Source: an uncultured Clostridia bacterium (GTDB taxonomy: Bacteria > Bacillota > Clostridia > Oscillospirales > Oscillospiraceae). Taken from it: DNA of 7,236 nt. Below, piece after piece: positions 1-5,095 of this stretch. The stretch spans positions 1-7,236 of the forward strand of contig CAMGPO010000059.1 of NCBI GenBank assembly GCA_946060825.1. The letters are read 5' to 3'. The first letter of the stretch is position 1. Each line of letters opens with the position of its first letter. Made by a program: the position numbers and the translations under genes. The notes under the pieces were generated by a model. The model was not told the DNA's origin. It searched no databases and saw only the letters and a list, made by a program, of their open reading frames with translations.

Positions 1-654
1 GCCGTTGAACACCCGGAGGTAGACGATGACGCCCCGGTAGGAGTCGTACTGGCTGTCGAAGATCAGGGCCTGGAGGGGCGCGTCCCGGTCGCCCTGGGGA
101 GGCGGCACATCCCGCACCACCATCTCGAGGACGGAGTGAATGTTGATGCCGTTTTTGGCGGAGATCTCCGGAGCGTCCATGGCCGGCAGGCCGATGACAT
201 CCTCGATCTCCTTCTTTACTTCCTCGGGCCGGGCGGCAGGTAAATCAATTTTATTGACGACAGGCAGGACTTCCAGCCCCTCGTCCACAGCCAGATAGGT
301 GTTGGCCAGGGTCTGGGCCTCAATGCCCTGGGAGGCGTCAACCACCAGGATTGCGCCCTCGCAGGCGGTCAGGCTGCGGGAAACCTCGTAGTTGAAGTCC
401 ACATGGCCTGGGGTGTCGATGAGGTTCAGAACATAGGTCTCCCCGTCGTCGGCGGTGTAGCTCAGCTTGACGGCCCGGGCCTTGATGGTGATGCCCCGTT
501 CCCGCTCGAGATCCATGGAGTCGAGGATCTGATCCTCCATCTCCCGAAGCTCGACGGTGTTGCACTCCTCCAGCAGGCGGTCGGCCAGAGTGGACTTGCC
601 GTGGTCAATGTGGGCGATGATCGAAAAATTCCGGATTTTAGAAAGCTCGGTCAC
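1..654 (-). CDS. lepA: Elongation factor 4 (LepA), N-terminal part, cut by left edge
   Basis: Ribosome-associated translational GTPase that acts on stalled or mis-translocated ribosomes in the cytoplasm. The 218 codons present hold the whole GTPase signature: G1 AHIDHGKST (residues 14-22), switch I RGITIK (53-58), G3 DTPGHVDF (80-87), G4 NKID (134-137) and G5 SAK (165-167). The following [11 protein letters not shown] (199-209) is typical of LepA rather than EF-G or TypA. The family is about 600 residues, so roughly two thirds (domain II onward, including the LepA-specific C-terminal domain) lies beyond position 1. The start is GTG at 654, chosen because GGAGGG (662-667) lies 7 bases upstream and the protein then begins [20 protein letters not shown], as other LepA proteins do; no suitable ATG is in this part. 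A promoter at 687-715 suggests it is transcribed independently of the small gene behind it. Confidence 0.97.
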   Translation of the reverse strand, partial: MTELSKIRNFSIIAHIDHGKSTLADRLLEECNTVELREMEDQILDSMDLERERGITIKARAVKLSYTADDGETYVLNLIDTPGHVDFNYEVSRSLTACEGAILVVDASQGIEAQTLANTYLAVDEGLEVLPVVNKIDLPAARPEEVKKEIEDVIGLPAMDAPEISAKNGINIHSVLEMVVRDVPPPQGDRDAPLQALIFDSQYDSYRGVIVYLRVFNG

Positions 655-686
655 GAAGGTTCCCTCCGTTTTATAGTCTACCGTTT

Positions 687-715
687 AGTATACTCAATTT
701 TCCCCCTCTTGTAAA
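687..715 (-). promoter_or_regulatory. Sigma-A type promoter of lepA
   Basis: Read on the minus strand: -35 TTTACA (710-715), a 17-bp spacer, and -10 TATACT (687-692), five of six consensus bases in each box. Transcription would start near 680, giving a leader of about 26 bases before the GTG start of lepA. Seen directly in sequence; activity is inferred. Confidence 0.75.
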
Positions 716-741
716 GAAAAACCGAAATTCAGAAGCTCGTG

Positions 742-912
742 TTACCGGGAAACCTCCTCCAAGTTCTCCAATTGACCGGATGTCAGCACCTGCATCGGCT
801 CGTTTTCTTCTATGACAAGCGCCTCATAGCGTTGCTGGGCTTCAATCAAAAGGCGAATGGCTTTTTCGGATGCGCGTGCCATGATATAGTACATTTCCTG
901 ATAATCTGGCAT
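742..912 (-). CDS. Small conserved-looking protein of unknown function, 56 residues
   Basis: Acidic, probably helical cytosolic protein starting MPDYQEMYYIMARASEKAI, with an Ala/Glu/Leu-rich middle and no membrane segment or signal peptide. From memory, short Clostridia proteins starting MPDYxxMY with an AQQ...E segment are common and uncharacterised; I know no function. An in-frame ATG at 945 would add 11 residues, but it lies in the inverted repeat and in the predicted -10 box. The ATG at 912 is therefore preferred, although its ribosome-binding site (GAGAG, 919-923) is weak. It is divergent from the XRE regulator, with 94 bases between the starts, which suggests control by that protein. 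No convincing terminator separates it from lepA, so some read-through into lepA is possible. Confidence 0.7.
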   Translation of the reverse strand: MPDYQEMYYIMARASEKAIRLLIEAQQRYEALVIEENEPMQVLTSGQLENLEEVSR

Positions 913-925
913 TTCTTTCTCTCTT

Positions 926-945
926 TTGCACCTATATAAGTGCAA
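926..945. promoter_or_regulatory. Inverted repeat, candidate operator for the XRE regulator
   Basis: TTGCAC (926-931) and GTGCAA (940-945) form perfect 6-bp arms around an AT-rich 8-bp centre, a 20-bp dyad of the size bound by a dimeric XRE-type repressor. It sits between the divergent small-protein and XRE genes and overlaps the predicted minus-strand start site. The dyad is seen; binding is inferred. Confidence 0.45.
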
Positions 946-973
946 TCTTATCAGCTTTCGCGGGTAAAATCAA
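945..973 (-). promoter_or_regulatory. Candidate promoter of the 56-residue protein gene
   Basis: On the minus strand, TTGATT (968-973), a 17-bp spacer and TAAGAT (945-950), four of six consensus bases in each box. Initiation near 938 would fall inside the inverted repeat at 926-945. On the opposite strand a TAAAAT hexamer (965-970) could be the -10 of the XRE gene, but no good -35 lies in front of it. Confidence 0.4.
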
Positions 974-1006
974 TCCATATCAGACTGGAATTGAGGTGCG
1001 TCCGCG

Positions 1007-1240
1007 ATGAATGCTGAATATGAACGGCTGTTTGGCCGCAATCTTCGGCGGCTTCGCATGGAACGCGGTCTAACCCAGGAACAGATTACAGCTCGGCTTC
1101 AGCTTGCGGGGTGTGATCTGACCCGCAGTGCGCTGGCGAAAATCGAGGCCGGGCAGCGGCATGTCTATCCCGATGAGTTATATGCTCTGCGAAATGCGCT
1201 GGAGGTTCCCTACGAGGAATTGCTGCCGTCGATGGAATGA
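1007..1240 (+). CDS. XRE-family helix-turn-helix transcriptional regulator, 77 residues
   Basis: A DNA-binding protein made almost entirely of one Cro/CI-type domain, with no sensor or dimerisation domain beyond it. Helix 1 is residues 8-20 (LFGRNLRRLRMER). The helix-turn-helix covers about 22-50, from LTQEQITARL through a slightly lengthened turn (LAGCDLTRS) to the recognition helix ending in KIEAGQR. The PDELYALRNALEVPYEELL tail is the usual fourth and fifth helices. The ATG at 1007 has GAGGTG (993-998) 8 bases upstream. It is divergent from the small protein at 742-912 and followed by its own terminator (1265-1295). Likely role: autorepressor and regulator of its neighbour, inferred from the arrangement and the dyad between them. 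Other targets are unknown. Confidence 0.9.
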   Translation: MNAEYERLFGRNLRRLRMERGLTQEQITARLQLAGCDLTRSALAKIEAGQRHVYPDELYALRNALEVPYEELLPSME

Positions 1241-1264
1241 CGCAGGCTGTCAGGAAAACACGGA

Positions 1265-1295
1265 AAAAGGCTCCCGTTACACAAGGGAGCCTTTT
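1265..1295 (+). terminator. Intrinsic terminator of the XRE gene
   Basis: AAAAGGCTCCC (1265-1275) pairs perfectly with GGGAGCCTTTT (1285-1295) across a 9-base loop. The 3' arm ends in four T, so it can end plus-strand transcription 25 bases after the XRE stop codon. The A-run on the 5' arm means it may also act on the other strand. Confidence 0.85.
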
Positions 1296-1302
1296 CCTGC
1301 GC

Positions 1303-1337
1303 AAAAAACCGGCCGGATGCTTCCATCCGGCCGGTTT
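1303..1337 (-). terminator. Intrinsic terminator of the DUF805 gene
   Basis: A 14-bp perfect stem (1306-1319 with 1324-1337, core CCGGCCGGATG) closes a 4-base loop that reads GAAG on the minus strand. It is followed on that strand by a run of six T (1303-1308, partly within the stem). It lies about 20 bases after the DUF805 stop codon and 10 bases from the opposing XRE terminator. Confidence 0.9.
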
Positions 1338-1355
1338 CTAGCTGCGGAACAGGTC

Positions 1356-1733
1356 TTAATAAGCGCTGTCAAAGATAACCGGCTCCTTGGGGTTGGGGCC
1401 GAAGGCATTGTCGCCGGGCTGACTGTCGCGGCAGAGCCAGACAAGTACGAAAATCCAGCCGACCAGCGGAATGAGGCCAATGAAGAACCAGCCGCCGCCC
1501 TTGCCGATGTCGTGGAACCGCCGCCAGAGGACAGCCAGACTGGGAATGAAGACGGCGAGTTCATAGAGACCGCTCAAAATATAAAAGAGCGTCAGATACC
1601 GGCCGAGAAGGCTGAGAACGCCGCCGACAACGATATTGAACAGGACAAAGAACCAATACTCGCTGCGGCGCGCCCGGCCGGAAAAGGTTGCGTACTGCGA
1701 AAATACGCTTTGGACGGCTTGTGTAAAGGTCAT
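1356..1733 (-). CDS. DUF805 family membrane protein, 125 residues
   Basis: Small integral membrane protein of the DUF805 family (relatives include YhaH and YhaI of E. coli); biochemical function unknown. Family marks are all present: F-SGRARRSEYWFF (17-29), LAVLWRRFHDIGKGGGWFF (66-84) and GDNAFGPNP (107-115). Hydrophobic segments lie at about 26-44, 47-69 and 82-101, with a short polar C-terminus. The length matches the family. The ATG at 1733 has an ideal AGGAGG (1741-1746) 7 bases upstream. It appears to be a single-gene unit: a promoter at 1766-1794 carries a palindrome and a strong terminator follows at 1303-1337. Nothing around it points to a specific job. Confidence 0.93.
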   Translation of the reverse strand: MTFTQAVQSVFSQYATFSGRARRSEYWFFVLFNIVVGGVLSLLGRYLTLFYILSGLYELAVFIPSLAVLWRRFHDIGKGGGWFFIGLIPLVGWIFVLVWLCRDSQPGDNAFGPNPKEPVIFDSAY

Positions 1734-1765
1734 AAAATTACCTCCTCTGTTTCTATTCCATGTTC

Positions 1766-1794
1766 AGTTTAGCACAGTTCTATGAACAGTGCAA
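1766..1794 (-). promoter_or_regulatory. Candidate promoter of the DUF805 gene
   Basis: On the minus strand, TTGCAC (1789-1794), a 17-bp spacer and TAAACT (1766-1771), the -10 preceded by TGC as in extended -10 promoters. The -35 is poor. An alternative -35, TTGACG (1802-1807), pairs only with a weak -10 (CATAGA), so the exact promoter is uncertain. Confidence 0.45.
1772..1792. promoter_or_regulatory. Near-perfect palindrome in the DUF805 promoter, candidate operator
   Basis: GCACAGTTC (1772-1780), TAT, GAACAGTGC (1784-1792): 8 of 9 positions pair. It fills the spacer between the proposed -10 and -35 boxes, a classic repressor position. It is not followed by a T-run and so is not a terminator. 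The binding protein is unknown. Confidence 0.45.
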
Positions 1795-1853
1795 CAAGTT
1801 CCGTCAAATATTCACCCCGCGAAAACGGCCCGGGTGCGCTTCGGCGGCCCCGC

Positions 1854-2180
1854 TCAAAAGACGAGCTGCACCAACAGCATATAGCAGACGGTGCCGCCGG
1901 CGATGGAGAGCAGCATCTGCCGTTTCCAGAGGTGGAGACAAACGACAACGGCGACGGCAATCAGCTCCGGAATCCCATGGCTGCCGGAAAAGACCGACAC
2001 GTCCTTGAGGCTGTAGACCACCAGCAGACCAAAAACGGCCATCGGCAGTACCCTGCCCAGATATTGAATATATTTGGGCGTGGGCTTTCCCGCCGGGAAC
2101 AGCAGAAAGGGCAGGAACCGCGTCAGCATCGTGCCGAGGACGATCATGGCGACGGTGATAATCTTTTGGGCCAGTGTCAT
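1854..2180 (-). CDS. azlD: AzlD, small subunit of branched-chain amino acid exporter
   Basis: Small membrane partner of AzlC. Known AzlCD-type pairs export branched-chain amino acids and confer azaleucine resistance; related pairs such as BrnFE export leucine, isoleucine, valine and methionine. The 108-residue protein has the usual length and four hydrophobic segments (about 6-28, 40-60, 70-84 and 88-106). Typical marks are TRFLPFLLF (20-28), the [19 protein letters not shown] stretch (35-53) and the final [13 protein letters not shown] (91-103). Its ATG overlaps the azlC stop codon as ATGA (2177-2180), so translation is probably coupled. I see no clear hairpin terminator in the 120 bases before the DUF805 gene, which runs the same way. 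Confidence 0.93.
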   Translation of the reverse strand: MTLAQKIITVAMIVLGTMLTRFLPFLLFPAGKPTPKYIQYLGRVLPMAVFGLLVVYSLKDVSVFSGSHGIPELIAVAVVVCLHLWKRQMLLSIAGGTVCYMLLVQLVF

Positions 2181-2890
2181 GCCGCCTCGCCTCCCTTCTC
2201 CAGCGGTTTCCGCAGCAGCGTCAGCACGCCGAGAATTGCCAGCATGGCCGGAATGATGAAGTCGTCCCGGCCGAAGGCGATCAGGCAGAGCAGGGAGAGG
2301 CCGAGGCCGACGTAGGCGCTCTCGTGGCGCTTCTCCTTGAGGAACTGCTCGAGGAAGATCACCACGAACATGGCCACCATGACGAATTCCAGCCCCTCGG
2401 TGTTGAACTGAATCAGGGATCCGAAGATGCCGCCCAGGGTCGCCCCGGAGACCCAGTAGAGCTGATTCAGCAGGGTGACGAAGAACATGAACCAGCCCCG
2501 GTCGCCGGCCCCCGGGACGTCGGCGGTGTAGTTGATGGAAAAGCCCTCATCGCAGAGGCCGAAGATCAGGTAGATTTTTTTGAGGCCCATGCCGCGGTAT
2601 TTGTCCAGCATGGAGATGCCGTAGAACAGGTGGCGGGCGTTGATCATCAGCATCATAGCCAGCGCCTGAAAAGGATTGAACGCGCCCAGCAGCAGATTGA
2701 CCGCCACAAATTCCATGGAGCCGGCGAAGATGGTCAGACTCATCAACATCGGGTACCAGAAGGAGAAGCCGGACACGTTCATATAGACGCCGTAAGTCAT
2801 GCCGAGAAACCAGAACCCGGCGAAAATGGGGATCGTATAGGGAAATGCGGCCCGCAGGGCTTTCCTGCGCCGCTGACGTTCTGTGGACAT
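2177..2890 (-). CDS. azlC: AzlC, large subunit of branched-chain amino acid exporter
   Basis: Main membrane subunit of the AzlC/BrnF/YgaZ exporter family, acting with AzlD. At 237 residues it has normal length, with a basic N-terminus (STERQRRRK) followed by several hydrophobic segments. Family marks include [18 protein letters not shown] (52-69), [12 protein letters not shown] (83-94), [13 protein letters not shown] (145-157) and [16 protein letters not shown] (167-182). An in-frame ATG at 2935 would add 15 residues, but it lies within the predicted -10 box of the promoter (2934-2939). The ATG at 2890 has GGAAGGGTG just upstream and gives the usual N-terminus. Expression is likely from 2934-2962 with a leader of only about 37 bases, too short for a T-box or other amino-acid riboswitch. 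Any response to amino acids would need a protein regulator, and none is encoded next to it. Confidence 0.95.
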   Translation of the reverse strand: MSTERQRRRKALRAAFPYTIPIFAGFWFLGMTYGVYMNVSGFSFWYPMLMSLTIFAGSMEFVAVNLLLGAFNPFQALAMMLMINARHLFYGISMLDKYRGMGLKKIYLIFGLCDEGFSINYTADVPGAGDRGWFMFFVTLLNQLYWVSGATLGGIFGSLIQFNTEGLEFVMVAMFVVIFLEQFLKEKRHESAYVGLGLSLLCLIAFGRDDFIIPAMLAILGVLTLLRKPLEKGGEAA

Positions 2891-2933
2891 AAAACACCCT
2901 TCCCGAGAGAGATTACGCCTGCTGTGCCCTTTC

Positions 2934-2962
2934 ATCCTACCATCAAACTAGCCTGGAATCAA
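2934..2962 (-). promoter_or_regulatory. Promoter of azlCD
   Basis: On the minus strand: TTGATT (2957-2962), a 17-bp spacer and TAGGAT (2934-2939) preceded by TGG, an extended -10 arrangement. The -35 begins only 3 bases after the T-run of the dehydrogenase terminator, so azlCD is probably a separate transcription unit. Confidence 0.6.
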
Positions 2963-2964
2963 GC

Positions 2965-2990
2965 AAAATCCGCCCGTTTCCGGGCGGATT
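2965..2990 (-). terminator. Intrinsic terminator of the dehydrogenase gene
   Basis: AATCCGCCCG (minus strand, 2981-2990) pairs perfectly with CGGGCGGATT (2967-2976) around a GAAA tetraloop, followed by TTTT (2965-2968). It lies 15 bases after the stop codon of the gene at 3005-4069. Confidence 0.9.
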
Positions 2991-3004
2991 CTTTCGGTTT
3001 CGGC

Positions 3005-4069
3005 CTACAGCAGGGCGGCGACAGCGTCGCCCACCTCGGCGGTTGTGGCTGTGCCGCCGAGATCCGGCGTCAGCACGCGGCCGTCGGTCAGGACGGTCTC
3101 GATGGCGCTGAGCAGACGGGCCGCCCAGTCGGGATGGCCCAGGAAGTCCAGCATCTGGCTGGCGGCCCATACCGTGGCCAGGGGATTGGCCCTGCCCTGG
3201 CCGGCGATGTCCGGGGCGGAGCCGTGAATCGGCTCGAACATGGAAGGGAAGCGCCGCTCCGGATTCAGGTTGGCCCCGGCGGCGAGGCCCAGGCCGCCGG
3301 AGATGGCCGCGCCCAGATCCGTCAGGATGTCGCCGAAGAGGTTGGAGGTGACAACCACCTGGAACCGCTTTGGATCCCGGATCATGAACATGCTGGCGGC
3401 ATCCACCAGATAGGTGTGGGTCTCCACGTCAGGATAATCGCCCCCGACCTCCCGGAAGATCTGATCCCAGAACACCATGGAGTAGTTGAGGGCGTTGCCC
3501 TTGCTGATGCTGGTCAGGGTCTTGCCCTCCGCCCGGGCCAGCTCGTAGGCGTAGCGGATGACCCGCTCGCAGCCGTGGCGGGAGAACACGCCGTTCTGGA
3601 TCACAACCTCGTTGGGCTGGCCCGGATAGAGCCAGCTCCCGCTGCCGGCGTACTCGCCCTCGCTGTTCTCCCGCACGAAGATCATGTCGATGTCCTCCCG
3701 GGCCACGTCCTTCAGTGGACAGGGCGCCCCCCGCAGCAGCTTCACTGGCCGCAGGTTGACGTATTGGTCGAACTGCTTGCGGATGGTCAGCAGCAGATCC
3801 CAGAGGGAGATGTGATCCGGTACCCCGGGGGCGCCGACGGCGCCGAGGAGGATGGCGTCGAAACCGCGGAGCTGGTCGATACCGTCCGGCGGCATCATAC
3901 GGCCGTTCTTCAGATAGTATTCGCAGCCCCATGGAAAGTGAGTGAACTGAAAGGAAAAGCCTCCGTCCAGGGCGGCGGCCCGCTCCAGAACCTTGATGCC
4001 CTCAGTCACCACTTCCGGTCCGATGCCGTCACCGGGAATTGCCGCGATCCGGTAAATCTTCTGCATCAT
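3005..4069 (-). CDS. dmlA: Tartrate dehydrogenase / D-malate dehydrogenase (decarboxylating)
   Basis: NAD-dependent beta-decarboxylating dehydrogenase of the isocitrate/isopropylmalate family, in the tartrate/D-malate branch (DmlA, TtuC). These enzymes convert D-malate to pyruvate and CO2 and can also act on tartrate. The 354 residues are full length and align by eye with E. coli DmlA: IAAIPGDGIG at 8-17, GAVGAPGVPDHISLW at 76-90, FDQYVNLRPVKL at 100-111, DIDMIFVRENSEGEY at 126-140, TSNLFGDILTDLG at 241-253, and NLNPERRFPSMFEPIHGSAPDI at 267-288. Expected substrate and metal residues are present: R97, R107, R133, Y140, K190, D223, D247 and D251. The SISKGNAL stretch around K190 (187-194) is closer to isopropylmalate dehydrogenases than to DmlA, so exact substrate preference is uncertain. 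ATG at 4069 (AGGAGG 7 bases upstream) is preferred to the ATG at 4066. It has its own promoter and terminator, and is divergent from the operon containing an AEC permease. Confidence 0.88.
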   Translation of the reverse strand: MMQKIYRIAAIPGDGIGPEVVTEGIKVLERAAALDGGFSFQFTHFPWGCEYYLKNGRMMPPDGIDQLRGFDAILLGAVGAPGVPDHISLWDLLLTIRKQFDQYVNLRPVKLLRGAPCPLKDVAREDIDMIFVRENSEGEYAGSGSWLYPGQPNEVVIQNGVFSRHGCERVIRYAYELARAEGKTLTSISKGNALNYSMVFWDQIFREVGGDYPDVETHTYLVDAASMFMIRDPKRFQVVVTSNLFGDILTDLGAAISGGLGLAAGANLNPERRFPSMFEPIHGSAPDIAGQGRANPLATVWAASQMLDFLGHPDWAARLLSAIETVLTDGRVLTPDLGGTATTAEVGDAVAALL

Positions 4070-4092
4070 GTCGTATCCTCCTGTTTTTTATC

Positions 4093-4121
4093 ATCATACT
4101 CCGGGCCGGCCGGTCCGTCAA
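4093..4121 (-). promoter_or_regulatory. Strong promoter of the dehydrogenase gene
   Basis: On the minus strand: TTGACG (4116-4121), a 17-bp spacer and TATGAT (4093-4098), five of six consensus bases in each box. The leader would be about 16 bases. The spacer is very GC-rich and contains the self-complementary GGCCGGCC (4104-4111), which could be an operator core or chance. Confidence 0.75.
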
Positions 4122-4168
4122 GCAGCCATGAACGCAACACCAGGCATAAGAGCAGCGCAAGGCCTTTC

Positions 4169-4197
4169 TTTACAAGCGGAGAATTTTCATGTAGAAT
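4169..4197 (+). promoter_or_regulatory. Promoter of the zinc-ribbon protein / AEC permease operon
   Basis: TTTACA (4169-4174), a 17-bp spacer and TAGAAT (4192-4197), five of six consensus bases in each box. Start near 4204, leader about 25 bases containing AGGAGG (4216-4221). The divergent dehydrogenase promoter has its -35 box 47 bp away, so one regulator bound between them could affect both. Confidence 0.7.
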
Positions 4198-4228
4198 AAA
4201 GGAGAAAACTCGGACAGGAGGAGTCGCC

Positions 4229-5077
4229 ATGTATTGTCTCAGGTGCGGAAGGGAGATCCCGGACGGCGAGCTGTTTTGCAAGACCTGCGGCAGGCAGCCG
4301 ATCGAGCGGCAGCAGCCGCCGGAGAACAAACCGCCGGAGCGGACGCAGGAGAGCCGCCAGACCACGGCCTCCAAGCGGCAGGAGGCTTCCGGCGCTGCGC
4401 CCAAAAAGCGGCGGAACCGGCTGGTGATTCCTTTTGTTCTGGTCTGTCTGCTACTGGTGCTGGTCTGCGCTTTCATGGTCTACTCCTACCGCGATATGAA
4501 CCTGCAGAAGGCCAGCTACCGGGTCAAGGAGGCGAACCTGGCCCTGCGGGAGAACGAGCTTGCCAACCTCGAGTCCAACTACGCCGCCGCGACGGATGAG
4601 CTTGCCGAGGCCCAGGCGGCCCTGACGGACCGGGATGCAACCATCCGGAGTCTCGAGCAGGAGATCCGGGAGTGGGAGGGCGCCGCCTCTCAGAGTGAGT
4701 ATGACGCCGCCACGGCGCAGAAGATCATCGACGATCTGACGAAGGAAACCGAGACACTGACCGGGGAGAACGAGAAGCTGACCAAAACCAACGAGACACT
4801 GACGGAGGAAAAGGCCGACCTCGAGACGAAGCTGGCGGAAAAGACCGCCGCCGCCGCGTCCATCCAGGCTGAGCTGGACGCCCTGACCGTCAGGTACAGC
4901 AGTGCCAAGGCCAAGGCCGACTTCATGGACAGCTATGTGGTCTTTGTCAACAACAACGGCACCAACTACTATCACAATTACGACTGCGTGAATTTCACAA
5001 AGTCGAACTTCTGGGCCTACAGCCGCAAGCTGGCCCAAAATTACGGCTATACGGCCTGCCCGGTCTGCGGTGGTTGA
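4229..5077 (+). CDS. Zinc-ribbon, single-TM, coiled-coil protein with C-terminal Cys/His cluster
   Basis: A 282-residue membrane protein with no assigned function. Order: N-terminal zinc ribbon with two CxxC knuckles (C3-C6, C17-C20); a hydrophilic Pro/Gln/Lys/Arg linker (21-63); one membrane segment (about 64-85) preceded by KKRRNR; a long coiled coil (about 95-228); and a C-terminal domain of about 50 residues. The coiled coil has leucines exactly seven apart at 170, 177, 184, 191 and 198. The last domain holds H249, C253, C277 and C280 (YYHNYDC ... GYTACPVC), like a small H/C-x-CxxC metal-binding fold seen at the end of various Firmicute proteins. The basic stretch before the membrane predicts the zinc ribbon inside and coiled coil plus C-terminal domain outside. 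The ATG at 4229 has AGGAGG 7 bases upstream and sits just after a good promoter. The frame is open far upstream, but that part is antisense to known genes. It is probably co-transcribed with the permease 18 bases downstream. Confidence 0.9.
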   Translation: MYCLRCGREIPDGELFCKTCGRQPIERQQPPENKPPERTQESRQTTASKRQEASGAAPKKRRNRLVIPFVLVCLLLVLVCAFMVYSYRDMNLQKASYRVKEANLALRENELANLESNYAAATDELAEAQAALTDRDATIRSLEQEIREWEGAASQSEYDAATAQKIIDDLTKETETLTGENEKLTKTNETLTEEKADLETKLAEKTAAAASIQAELDALTVRYSSAKAKADFMDSYVVFVNNNGTNYYHNYDCVNFTKSNFWAYSRKLAQNYGYTACPVCGG

Positions 5078-5080
5078 CGA

Positions 5081-5086
5081 AGGAGG
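5081..5086 (+). promoter_or_regulatory. Ribosome-binding site fixing the TTG start of the AEC permease
   Basis: A perfect AGGAGG 9 bases before TTG 5096. No ATG near it keeps the permease frame; the first in-frame ATG is 11 codons later, inside the first membrane helix. Confidence 0.85.
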
Positions 5087-5095
5087 CACTCTATC

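Noticed and set aside
403..714. Plus-strand 103-codon frame opposite lepA
   Set aside because: Antisense to the LepA GTPase domain and runs into the lepA promoter; no recognisable domain.
655..741. Terminator for the 56-residue protein gene
   Set aside because: Only a 4-bp imperfect stem before a short T-run could be found near 720-740; too weak to report.
1128..1772. Plus-strand 214-codon frame
   Set aside because: Runs through the XRE gene in another frame, two terminators and the antisense of the DUF805 gene; no ribosome-binding site or recognisable domain.
1772..1792. LexA (SOS) box
   Set aside because: The Gram-positive box has GAAC before GTTC with four bases between; here the order is GTTC then GAAC with three bases, so it does not fit.
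2891..2933. T-box or other riboswitch controlling azlCD
   Set aside because: The predicted leader is only about 37 bases and contains no conserved T-box sequence or antiterminator structure.
3005..4069. Calling the dehydrogenase LeuB (3-isopropylmalate dehydrogenase)
   Set aside because: The FDQYVNLRPVKL, VPDHISLW and NLNPERRFPS stretches match the tartrate/D-malate branch, and leuA, leuC and leuD are not adjacent.
2174..4228. Plus-strand reading frame extending the zinc-ribbon protein to 967 residues
   Set aside because: Antisense to azlC and the dehydrogenase, both certain by protein motifs; low-complexity Gln/His/Gly-rich translation; a promoter and AGGAGG lie immediately before the ATG at 4229.
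4451..5089. Minus-strand 212-codon frame opposite the coiled-coil gene
   Set aside because: Mirror frame of a biased coding sequence; valine/leucine/glycine-rich with no family resemblance; the plus-strand gene has zinc-ribbon, membrane and coiled-coil features plus promoter and ribosome-binding site.
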